Source: Pseudomonas sp. AFG_SD02_1510_Pfu_092 (lineage in GTDB: Bacteria; Pseudomonadota; Gammaproteobacteria; Pseudomonadales; Pseudomonadaceae). From it: DNA of 64,000 nucleotides. Location: contig NZ_PUQD01000005.1 in assembly GCF_003331055.1 (NCBI RefSeq), positions 62,001-126,000 of the forward strand. Reading direction: 5' to 3'. The position numbers and the translations under genes are program-made. The notes beneath the pieces were generated by a model, which did not search any database, had not been told where the DNA came from, and saw nothing but the letters and a program-made list of their open reading frames with translations. Positions 51,268-59,605 of the stretch are shown here, piece by piece; position 1 is the stretch's first letter, and every line of letters starts with the position of its first letter.

Positions 51268-52572
51268 ATGCTTCGCGCCCTGATTTTCCTAGCCCTGTCT
51301 TGCCTGCTCAGCCCGGCCTTCGCCGATGAGCGTGCGCAGACCCAGCAGCAACTGGACGCCACCCGCCAGGACATCGCCGAGCTCAAGAAGACGCTGGGCA
51401 AGCTCCAGGAAGAAAAGGCCGGTGTGCAAAAGGACCTCAAAGCCACCGAGACCGATATCGGCAACCTCGAAAAGCAGGTGGAGGCACTGCAGCAAGAACT
51501 AAAAAAGACCGAGGGCGAGCTGGAGCGCCTTGATACCGAGAAAAAAAAACTCCAGAGCGCCCGCATTGAACAACAACGACTGATCGCCATCCAGGCGCGT
51601 TCGGCCTACCAGAACGGCCGCGAGGAATACCTCAAGCTGCTGCTCAACCAGCAGAACCCCGAGAAGTTCGCCCGCACCCTCACCTACTACGACTACGTGA
51701 GCAAGGCGCGCCTGGAGCAACTGCGCACCTTCAACGAGACCCTGCGCCAATTGGCCAACGTCGAACAGGAGATCGCCACCCAGCAGCAACAGCTGTTGGC
51801 CCAGCGCGCCGACCTCGACAGCCGCCGACAGGCCCTGGAAGCCGAGCGCGGCAAGCGTCAGCAGGTGCTGGCCAAGCTCAACAGCGACATGAAGGAGCGC
51901 GACCAGAAGCTGCAATCGCGCGAGCAGGACCAGGCCGACCTGTCCAAAGTGCTCAAGACCATCGAGGAAACCCTTGCCCGCCAAGCCCGCGAGGCCGAGG
52001 AAGCGCGCAAGAAGGCCTTGCTGGCCCAACAGGAAGCGGAAAAACGCCGCCAGCAGGAAGCCCTGGCTGCGGCCGCCAGCCGCGACCAGGCGCGCGAACC
52101 TGTCGAACCGCCGAAAAAGGCCCGCACCACCCTCGGCCCGATAGTTTCCAGCGACGGCGCAAGCTACGGTGGCGCATTTTCTGCCGCACGGGGAAAACTT
52201 CCATGGCCAGTCAATGGTCGATTGCTCGCGCGCTTCGGTGATGCCCGCGGCAGCGACGTCCGTGCCAAGTGGGACGGGGTGATGATCAGCGCCAACCCGG
52301 GCACCCAGGTACGTGCCGTGCACGGCGGGCGGGTGGTGTTCGCCGACTGGTTGCGTGGTGCCGGACTTCTGGTCATTCTCGACCATGGCAACGGTTACCT
52401 GAGCCTGTACGGCCATAACCAGAGCCTGCTCAAGAGCGCCGGTGATATCGTCAAGGCCGGTGAGGCCATTTCCACCGTTGGCGACAGCGGCGGCCAGGAA
52501 GCCGCCGGCTTGTACTTCGCCATCCGCCAGCAGGGCCGGCCTACCGACCCTTCGCAGTGGTGCCGCGGCTAG
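51268..52572 (+). CDS. envC: Murein hydrolase activator EnvC
   Basis: Periplasmic activator of the division amidases. 434 residues. Signal peptide MLRALIFLALSCLLSPAFA; then a very long coiled coil (about residues 20-270, for example LEKQVEALQQELKKTEGELE) and a C-terminal LytM/M23-like domain (PVNGRLLARFGDARGSDVRA, GNGYLSLYGHNQSLLKSAGD). The usual metal-site His/Asp in LytM are partly missing, as in EnvC. The coding run of nine A at 51541-51549 is a possible slippage point. Followed by ctpA, probably one operon. Confidence 0.92.
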   Translation: MLRALIFLALSCLLSPAFADERAQTQQQLDATRQDIAELKKTLGKLQEEKAGVQKDLKATETDIGNLEKQVEALQQELKKTEGELERLDTEKKKLQSARIEQQRLIAIQARSAYQNGREEYLKLLLNQQNPEKFARTLTYYDYVSKARLEQLRTFNETLRQLANVEQEIATQQQQLLAQRADLDSRRQALEAERGKRQQVLAKLNSDMKERDQKLQSREQDQADLSKVLKTIEETLARQAREAEEARKKALLAQQEAEKRRQQEALAAAASRDQAREPVEPPKKARTTLGPIVSSDGASYGGAFSAARGKLPWPVNGRLLARFGDARGSDVRAKWDGVMISANPGTQVRAVHGGRVVFADWLRGAGLLVILDHGNGYLSLYGHNQSLLKSAGDIVKAGEAISTVGDSGGQEAAGLYFAIRQQGRPTDPSQWCRG

Positions 52573-52650
52573 TCAAATTTCTACGGCGTAGCCCCCAGGC
52601 TGCGCCGATGCTCCGCAGGGAGCGCCTACAGGATCAGGAGTTCGTTCGAC

Positions 52651-53967
52651 ATGCTGCACTCGCCTCGTCTCACCCAGCTGGCCCTGTCCATCGCCCTGGC
52701 GGTCGGTGCGCCCCTGGCCTTGGCCGCGGAGCCAGCCAAGCCGGCCGCCGTCACGGCCACCGAGGTGACCGCCAAGGCGCCACTGCCGCTGGAAGAGCTG
52801 CGCACCTTTGCCGAGGTCATGGACCGCATCAAGGCGGCCTACGTCGAGCCGGTGGATGACAAGACCCTGCTGGAAAACGCCATCAAGGGCATGCTCAGCA
52901 ACCTGGACCCGCACTCGGCCTACCTCGGCCCGGAGGACTTCCAGGAGCTGCAGGAAAGCACCAGCGGCGAGTTCGGCGGGCTGGGTATCGAAGTGGGCCA
53001 GGAAGACGGCTTCATCAAGGTAGTGTCGCCGATCGATGACACCCCGGCTTCGCGTGCCGGCGTGCAGGCCGGCGACCTGATCGTCAAGATCAATGGCGCC
53101 CCGACCCGCGGCCAGAGCATGACCGAAGCGGTCGACAAGATGCGCGGCAAGGTCGGCGAGAAGATCACCCTGACCCTGGTGCGCGACGGCGGCACGCCCT
53201 TCGATGTGACCCTGGCCCGCGCGGTCATCCAGGTCAAGAGCGTGAAGAGCCAGCTGCTGGAGAACGACTATGGCTACATCCGCATCACCCAGTTCCAGGT
53301 CAAGACCGGCGACGAAGTGGGCAAGGCCCTGGCCAAGCTGCGCAAGGACAACGGCAAGAAATTGCGCGGCGTGGTGCTGGACCTGCGCAACAACCCGGGC
53401 GGCGTGTTGCAGTCGGCGGTGGAGGTGGCTGACCACTTCCTGACCAAGGGCCTGATCGTCTACACCAAGGGCCGTATCGCCAACTCCGAGCTGCGCTTCT
53501 CGGCCGACCCGGCCGACGCCAGCGACGGTGTGCCACTGGTGGTGCTGATCAACGGCGGCAGCGCCTCGGCTTCGGAAATTGTCGCCGGTGCCCTGCAAGA
53601 CCAGAAGCGCGCCGTGCTGATGGGTACCGACAGCTTCGGCAAAGGCTCGGTGCAGACCGTGCTGCCGCTGGCCAACGACCGGGCGCTGAAGCTGACCACG
53701 GCGCTGTACTTCACCCCCAATGGCCGCTCGATCCAGGCCCAGGGCATTGTCCCCGACATCGAAGTGCGCCAGGCCAAGCTCACCGCCGAAGCCGACACCG
53801 ACAACTTCAAGGAAGCCGACCTGCAAGGCCACCTGGGCAACGGCAACGGCGGCGCTGACCGGCCGACCGGCAGCAGCAAGCGCAAGGAGCGCCCGCAGGA
53901 TGACGACTTCCAGCTGAGCCAGGCCCTGAGCCTGCTCAAAGGCCTGAACATCACCAAAGGCGACTGA
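52651..53967 (+). CDS. ctpA: C-terminal processing peptidase CtpA (S41)
   Basis: Periplasmic carboxyl-terminal protease. 438 residues with an export signal (LALSIALAVGAPLALA). Order: N-terminal helix region (FAEVMDRIKAAYVE), PDZ domain (GGLGIEVGQEDGFIKVVSPI, DTPASRAGVQAGDLIVKING), then the S41 core with Ser in NGGSASASEIVAGALQ and Lys in TDSFGKGSVQTV. The Lys-rich tail (SSKRKERPQDDDFQ) is usual. Lies between envC and the deacetylase gene, an envelope-remodelling group. Confidence 0.94.
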   Translation: MLHSPRLTQLALSIALAVGAPLALAAEPAKPAAVTATEVTAKAPLPLEELRTFAEVMDRIKAAYVEPVDDKTLLENAIKGMLSNLDPHSAYLGPEDFQELQESTSGEFGGLGIEVGQEDGFIKVVSPIDDTPASRAGVQAGDLIVKINGAPTRGQSMTEAVDKMRGKVGEKITLTLVRDGGTPFDVTLARAVIQVKSVKSQLLENDYGYIRITQFQVKTGDEVGKALAKLRKDNGKKLRGVVLDLRNNPGGVLQSAVEVADHFLTKGLIVYTKGRIANSELRFSADPADASDGVPLVVLINGGSASASEIVAGALQDQKRAVLMGTDSFGKGSVQTVLPLANDRALKLTTALYFTPNGRSIQAQGIVPDIEVRQAKLTAEADTDNFKEADLQGHLGNGNGGADRPTGSSKRKERPQDDDFQLSQALSLLKGLNITKGD

Positions 53968-53975
53968 TCCACCCC

Positions 53976-54743
53976 ATGCGTTATCTGCTGTGTCTGCTGT
54001 TCTGCCTGATGGCCGGTGTCGCGCAAGCGGCGCCGGCTGGCAAAGCCTACCTGAGCATCATCATCGACGACCTGGGCCAGAGCAGCGAGCGCGACAGCCG
54101 CACCCTGGCCCTGCCCGGGCCGGTGACCATGGCGATCATGCCCGATACCCCGCACGCCACCGACTTCGCCCGCCAGGCGCACAAGGCCGGCAAGACGGTG
54201 ATCCTGCACATGCCCATGGACCCGGCCACCGGGCCTTATGCCTGGCACCCCGGCATCCCGATCGAAGAACTGGCCAGGCGCCTGGACAGCGCACTGCTAA
54301 AAGTGCCCTACGCGGCCGGCATCAACAACCACATGGGCAGCCGCATGACGGCACAGCGCGAGCCGATGGCCTGGTTGATGGGCGAATTGCAACGGCGTCA
54401 CCTGTTCTTCGTCGACAGCCGTACCAGTGCCGCCACCGTGGCCGCAGCTGAAGCGCAAGCGCAAGGCCTGGCGCATGTTTCACGCGATGTATTCCTCGAC
54501 GACGTGCGCACTACCGAGGCGATTGGCGCACAGCTTCAGCAAGGCATCGCCGTGGCCCGCAAGCAGGGCTCGGCAGTGCTGATCGGGCACCCTTACCCGC
54601 AGACGCTTGAGGTACTGGCACGCGAACTGCCTCGCCTGGAAAGTCAGGGGGTAATTTTGCTCGACCTGCCGCAGATGATCGCCGAACGCGGCAACCAGGC
54701 CATGCCGGCGCATGGCCGGCACGGTCGCTACAGCAACCGCTGA
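53976..54743 (+). CDS. Divergent polysaccharide deacetylase family protein
   Basis: Exported protein with signal peptide MRYLLCLLFCLMAGVAQA. The fold is the divergent polysaccharide-deacetylase (DUF610/YibQ) type: LSIIIDDLGQSSERD with the first Asp pair, LALPGPVTMAIMPDTPH, ILHMPMDP, INNHMGSRMT and FFVDSRTSA. 255 residues. The substrate is unknown; position after envC-ctpA suggests cell-envelope work. Starts 8 bases after the ctpA stop. Confidence 0.9.
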   Translation: MRYLLCLLFCLMAGVAQAAPAGKAYLSIIIDDLGQSSERDSRTLALPGPVTMAIMPDTPHATDFARQAHKAGKTVILHMPMDPATGPYAWHPGIPIEELARRLDSALLKVPYAAGINNHMGSRMTAQREPMAWLMGELQRRHLFFVDSRTSAATVAAAEAQAQGLAHVSRDVFLDDVRTTEAIGAQLQQGIAVARKQGSAVLIGHPYPQTLEVLARELPRLESQGVILLDLPQMIAERGNQAMPAHGRHGRYSNR

Positions 54744-54760
54744 GCAGGCCGCTCGAGGCT

Positions 54761-54791
54761 GCTGTACCTGAACTTGATGGCCAGGTACAGC
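54761..54791. other. Intergenic hairpin between convergent genes
   Basis: GCTGTACCTG and CAGGTACAGC enclose 11 bases. No T-run, so a weak or bidirectional termination role is only possible. Confidence 0.5.
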
Positions 54792-54821
54792 AAGCTGCCT
54801 CACGCCTTGTTGCTGGACGGA

Positions 54822-57800
54822 TCAATTGAACGGAATGATTCCCCTGGCTTGTTCCAGCGTCAGCCTGCCACGGTGGAGCCGTTGCCCCGCGATGGCAGCC
54901 AGGCGGCTGCTCATGCGGCGCTGGTTCCAGGTCTTCAGGTGGCCGGCGACGAAGTCCTCGGGGAAATCGTCAGGTGACTGCAAATGGAAATGCGCAGCCC
55001 AAAGATTACGTCTGCTCGGCAGGCGCAGCACGCGATATTCGTCAAACGCACTACCGTCCTGCATCGTTCGTCGCTCGTTGTATTCAACCATGATCAGGCC
55101 CTCCGCGTAGAGGAAGCGCAGGGCTTCGGCGGAGGGGTAGCTGGTGTCGGTGTAAAGGGTGATGAGTTTCAGCTTCTTCTCCGCACGCAACGCATCCGCA
55201 TCCCGCTCCAAGGCTCTGAGCAGCGTGTCGTTGCCGCCCCCATCACGCACGATGCTCGCCGCCTGGGCCATCTTGTCCAACTGCTGGTCGAATAACTGGG
55301 CCAGCAAAGCACCCTTGATATCGTTCTGCACATACGACGCGGCTTTCACCCGCACCGCATCGTTCTCGTCCAGCAGCGACTGTACCCACATGGCGAGATC
55401 GCCTGGGGGGGCTTCGTCAGACAACGAGGGCCGCTTACCCTCACGCTGACGCCATTCGCCCTCCACTTGCTCGAACGTGGCCAATAGCGCTTCGCTGACC
55501 GCCTCACGCACCTCAAGCAGGCGCTGCCCCTGTACTTCGACCTCGGTTCCGATCAACAGCTGGCCCTGGGCGTTACGCACCAGCCGCTGCGGCTCGCTGG
55601 ACACCGTATAAGGCGAACGCATGGCAGGCGCGATGGCGTCATCCTGCTCACGGACCGCCTCGACCAGACGGCTACCCGCATCCAGCTTGAGCTTGCCGAC
55701 ATGTTCCCGGTATCGGTCAATCATCGCCGGCTCGACCAATGCCCCGCCGTCCTTGCGAATACGATCGCTGTTGAGCAACGCAGCACTGTATTCATCCCAG
55801 GCTTCCTGCAAGATGACGATTCGGTCCGGCGCCGACAGGTTGGCAAAGTCCAGCTCGCCATGAGCTTCAGCAGCATTGCGCAGGCTCAGACCGGCCAGCT
55901 CCTCCCTGTAGATGGCAAGCACGTTTTGCCCGGCGACACTGTCAAGGTGCAAGGCCAGCTCAGCCAGGTTCAATACCTGGTGGAAACGCAGCTGAACCGT
56001 ATTGAAGCTGCGCTGGGCGATCAACTGCGCAACAGTACGCACCGGCTCATCCGGCGAACCGGTAATTGCGAAATCGTCTGCGGCATCAGCCAACAACTCA
56101 TCGAGATGCTCGTACCCCACGAGAATGCGCTCTTGCAGGCCGACAACGGTCTCCAGCTTGAGGCGGAACTGCTGATACAACTCAGCGACTTCAGCGATTG
56201 GCTGCCCATCCAGAGCCTTTTGCATCGCGACCAGTTCGGGATAATCGGCAAGGTTCCAAAGCTCATTGACGATGAAGTCGCTGTTACGGATAAGCCCTTC
56301 CCGCACAGTTGCCTCGTGCTCGGTGAGCACCGCATCCCAACCGCCTTCCAGCCGCTCGTTGGTAAACTTGGGTTCGCTGATGGTCGCCAGCAGCGGCAGT
56401 ATTGCCTTTTCGGCGCCGACTGCGGCTTCCAGCTGCTGGATCGACTGGTCCCGCTGCCTGAAGTAGTCCTGTTCCAACTCGGTTATGCGCTCATCGTAGC
56501 GCTGTAGCAGCGTCTGCAACTTCGCAGTTTCGTCCCCATCGGGCGATGAGGATTGCTTTTCGGCTGCCTTGGCTCTCAGCTCTTTGAGGCCTTGCAGCTT
56601 TTTCTTCGCCTCCAGCGAACTCAGGGCCATGCTGCCGAATCGCTCTCTGGCAAGATTGACCTGCTGGTCGAGCTGGTTGATCTTTTGATGCAACTCGCGA
56701 AACCGTGTTGCCAGGCGAGCGCGAGCGGAGTTCTGCTTCATACCGCCCCTCAGGCGAAGTGTCGTATCCACTCGCCAGACGCCATCGGCGAAATCCAGCC
56801 AGGGCCCCGGCGTTCCGCTGGCGTCGATCACCCGCACGCCATCTGGCAGTTGCTCCACCCGATAGGCATCCCCGGCCAAGGCGACGTAATAGCTGTCGTC
56901 AATGCGGTACAGGCCCGCCATACCGCCGTTGTTCAACGGTTTCATACCGTTGAGCGATACACTTGAACGCATGGCCCGGAGTGCTTCGCGCTGCGCGCGC
57001 GGCAACCAGTTGAAGCCACTCTGGCCCCGCCAGGAATGATCAAGCCAGCGACCAGGCAGCGCTTCGCCAGCAACCGCCGCCGCCTCCACGGGCGCGATCA
57101 CGATTTCGGCAAAAGCACCGCGTTGCGCCTCAGGCCCTTCGAGTGCTACCGCGTCGGGCAATTCATGCTGGGGCGTTTCCTTGGCGGGTAGTCTGGCATG
57201 CAACAACACCATGCTCATGTTCAGCATCAGGTCGGCAGTTGCAGCCGCTCGGTCAAACGCATCGCCACGCTCGAGGGCATCCAGGTCATGTTGCAAGGAA
57301 GCCAGCATTTGCACCAACCAAGCCACAGATGCGACCGGCCCACGGATTGCCAACGTCAACACATCGAACAGCAGCCAGGCGCCCTCGCACAGGGTTTGCC
57401 AACGGTTCTCGGCATTGGATACGGATTGTTCGTCAGCAAGACGCACCAGCAGGTCCCGATTCGCCTGATAAAGTTTCTCGTCAATGCCGCTATGCCAGTA
57501 GGTAATGGCGAGCTTGGCCGGTTCCGGGCGCACGGGCTGAGCATAGGGATCGACACCAATGGCATTGATGTGAGGCTCGCTGAAACCACCATGGTCGTAT
57601 ATTGCCCTGGCGCTCGGCTCCATCCAGTCGAGAATACTGTCCTGCAGGATCTCCGACTCGCGCACATGTTCGAGCAAGGCCGACAAGCTGGCATATTCAC
57701 GAAGCGTGTCCTGCGCGAACAAGGGTCGGTAAAGCAATGTCAGTGAGGGTTCTGCGCAATAAAGCAGGTACATGCACTGGACTGTGTCCGTTTTCGAAGA

Positions 57801-59474
57801 CGTTGCACTGCGCTTGAATGCCAACGGGATCAACATCATTCGCGGCGTGCTCGGGTCAACGTGACCGGCACAGAAATCGACCACACATTGCAGCCCCGGC
57901 TCGCTGATCTTTCCGTCAAGCTTGGCAGTGACGGCAGCGGCGAGCAGAGCCGCACGCCATTCACCGCCCAGCCGCCTGACCCGGTCCGCACGGTTGGCCG
58001 GATCGTCCAGCTGCGCGGCGACATAGGCCGGATAATGGCTCCCGATATCTACCTGGGCAACCAGAGCCCTGGCACTATCGGCGTCAAGCCATGACGGCGC
58101 CTCACCCCCGCTACGCAGGTAGATTCGCTCGATGCTTGCACCCTTGAGGGAAGCGAGGTTACCGATGGCGAATTCAGTGAGCGTCTTGCTGCCAGTGAAG
58201 ACTAATGGTTCACCTCCCCCAGTACCTGTCGCCGACCCTCCCGGCACGCCACGGGCAAGGTAAAGGTCAAACATCAGATCGTCCGGAGAGCTGTCAGCGC
58301 CATGGTCCTCGCGGATTTGCCTGGCCAGCCGTTGGCGAGCGTAATCAGTCAACGACTGAATGCCATCCAGTGCTGCGACACCGCCCGAATCGAGCTGATG
58401 AAGCGCGATCTGCAGCAATGCGGCGCTACACGCAAAGCTGTCCTGCGCAGTGCTGGCGCGCCAACCCGGGGGCGGTTTCACTGCCGGCGTGTCATCCTGA
58501 TAAACCTCGAACCAGGATGAAGGGTCGCTTAGCTGGGCAAAACGCTGTTCAAGGGCCGGAACATCCTCGATTTCGTTATAGCGGGCTCGCTCAACCCTTT
58601 GCAGCAGCGTCTCGAGCAACAGCGAAACCTGCTGGGCAAATACGTTGCCTTTGGCCGCATGGCGCTGCCAGCTCATCTGCTCGAAGGCATAGCGTTGCGC
58701 CAGTTCATCCCGCAAGGCAAGGCCAAACGCGCTCAACGAGTCGAAGCTGCGCACTGCCCCTGAAGGTGCGCACCACAGTACGACCTCGCGCTCATCCCAT
58801 TCGCCGCAAATCAGCATCTCGCATTGCATTTGTTCATATTGCAGCGACGCACTGGTCACCCGCGTCTGGACGAAGTACACCGGAGGTTGGTCGTCACCGC
58901 CATGAAGCAGACCACGGATACACGCCTGCTCCTGCGGAGCCAGAACCTGCAAGGGCAGGCTGCGCAACAGCGCGATCTTGAGCAGCAATTGCAACCAGCT
59001 GTCGCGACTGACACCGCCGCTGCCCTTGGCCCGCCAATACTGGAGCTGCGCCTCGCAGAAGTGTTGGGGAAGTTGCTCCACCAGCTGATTGAGTGCGGGA
59101 GACAGGCCTGAGAGCTGGCGAGTGTCGAATTCAGTGGTCGAACCGGCGAAACGATGGGCATCCGTGAGCCCGAGATTGTAATGGCGGCCATCAGCCAGCG
59201 GCTCGAAGCTCAGCGGCTTCGGATCGAGCAAGGCTTGCAGTACCCGGTCCACCAAGGGGCCGGTGGTCCAATAAGTGCTGGAAGGGTCCGGGCTGTCCAG
59301 CATCAGCGGGTCAGCCGTGGTCAAGGCGGGGGGGACATGGGCCAACCAAGGCAGTTCTGACAACAACACGCGCAGCAGCTGCTCACTGGCAACCTGGCGC
59401 AGCGTCGGTCGGTCGTCAAACTGCCTGGCAACGGCCTGCCTGAAATCGAAGATTGGAACCTGGGAACGGGTCAT
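54822..59474 (-). CDS. Giant dermonecrotic-toxin-like protein (DUF6543 type)
   Basis: A 1550-residue protein. The ATG at 59474 has GGAGGT upstream. The N-terminal half resembles the large 'dermonecrotic toxin'/DUF6543 proteins of Pseudomonas (for example YFVQTRVTSASLQYEQMQCE, YLLYCAEPSLTLLYRPLF, REYASLSALLEHVRESEIL). Around residue 850-900 is a beta module (GLYRIDDSYYVALAGDAYRV, then WRVDTTLRLRGG), like the one in the giant LRR-NEL protein. Residues about 918-1028 are coiled coil (QKINQLDQQVNLARERF). The C-terminal part is typical of the family (LITLYTDTSYPSAEALRFLY, NLWAAHFHLQSPDDF). No signal peptide, no catalytic motif that I recognise and no immunity gene seen. Its target and delivery are unknown. 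A terminator separates it from betT upstream. Confidence 0.75.
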   Translation of the reverse strand: MTRSQVPIFDFRQAVARQFDDRPTLRQVASEQLLRVLLSELPWLAHVPPALTTADPLMLDSPDPSSTYWTTGPLVDRVLQALLDPKPLSFEPLADGRHYNLGLTDAHRFAGSTTEFDTRQLSGLSPALNQLVEQLPQHFCEAQLQYWRAKGSGGVSRDSWLQLLLKIALLRSLPLQVLAPQEQACIRGLLHGGDDQPPVYFVQTRVTSASLQYEQMQCEMLICGEWDEREVVLWCAPSGAVRSFDSLSAFGLALRDELAQRYAFEQMSWQRHAAKGNVFAQQVSLLLETLLQRVERARYNEIEDVPALEQRFAQLSDPSSWFEVYQDDTPAVKPPPGWRASTAQDSFACSAALLQIALHQLDSGGVAALDGIQSLTDYARQRLARQIREDHGADSSPDDLMFDLYLARGVPGGSATGTGGGEPLVFTGSKTLTEFAIGNLASLKGASIERIYLRSGGEAPSWLDADSARALVAQVDIGSHYPAYVAAQLDDPANRADRVRRLGGEWRAALLAAAVTAKLDGKISEPGLQCVVDFCAGHVDPSTPRMMLIPLAFKRSATSSKTDTVQCMYLLYCAEPSLTLLYRPLFAQDTLREYASLSALLEHVRESEILQDSILDWMEPSARAIYDHGGFSEPHINAIGVDPYAQPVRPEPAKLAITYWHSGIDEKLYQANRDLLVRLADEQSVSNAENRWQTLCEGAWLLFDVLTLAIRGPVASVAWLVQMLASLQHDLDALERGDAFDRAAATADLMLNMSMVLLHARLPAKETPQHELPDAVALEGPEAQRGAFAEIVIAPVEAAAVAGEALPGRWLDHSWRGQSGFNWLPRAQREALRAMRSSVSLNGMKPLNNGGMAGLYRIDDSYYVALAGDAYRVEQLPDGVRVIDASGTPGPWLDFADGVWRVDTTLRLRGGMKQNSARARLATRFRELHQKINQLDQQVNLARERFGSMALSSLEAKKKLQGLKELRAKAAEKQSSSPDGDETAKLQTLLQRYDERITELEQDYFRQRDQSIQQLEAAVGAEKAILPLLATISEPKFTNERLEGGWDAVLTEHEATVREGLIRNSDFIVNELWNLADYPELVAMQKALDGQPIAEVAELYQQFRLKLETVVGLQERILVGYEHLDELLADAADDFAITGSPDEPVRTVAQLIAQRSFNTVQLRFHQVLNLAELALHLDSVAGQNVLAIYREELAGLSLRNAAEAHGELDFANLSAPDRIVILQEAWDEYSAALLNSDRIRKDGGALVEPAMIDRYREHVGKLKLDAGSRLVEAVREQDDAIAPAMRSPYTVSSEPQRLVRNAQGQLLIGTEVEVQGQRLLEVREAVSEALLATFEQVEGEWRQREGKRPSLSDEAPPGDLAMWVQSLLDENDAVRVKAASYVQNDIKGALLAQLFDQQLDKMAQAASIVRDGGGNDTLLRALERDADALRAEKKLKLITLYTDTSYPSAEALRFLYAEGLIMVEYNERRTMQDGSAFDEYRVLRLPSRRNLWAAHFHLQSPDDFPEDFVAGHLKTWNQRRMSSRLAAIAGQRLHRGRLTLEQARGIIPFN

Positions 59475-59547
59475 GCTGGCTACCTCCGCGTTGAAAAACG
59501 GAAGGCTGCGGCAAGCAGGCATGCTTGCCGCGTTACTTATTGCTCAA

Positions 59548-59585
59548 TAAAAAAGGCCTTGCTACGCCGAGCAAGGCCTTCTTTC
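59548..59585 (-). terminator. Intrinsic terminator of betT
   Basis: AAGGCCTTGCT and AGCAAGGCCTT around ACGCCG; minus strand ends in TTTTTTATTG after betT. Confidence 0.88.
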
Positions 59586-59605
59586 AATGCACCAGTGCAC
59601 CAACG

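Noticed and set aside
51541..51549. Frameshift at the run of nine A in envC
   Set aside because: The frame continues intact on both sides into the LytM domain, so no frameshift is present in this sequence.
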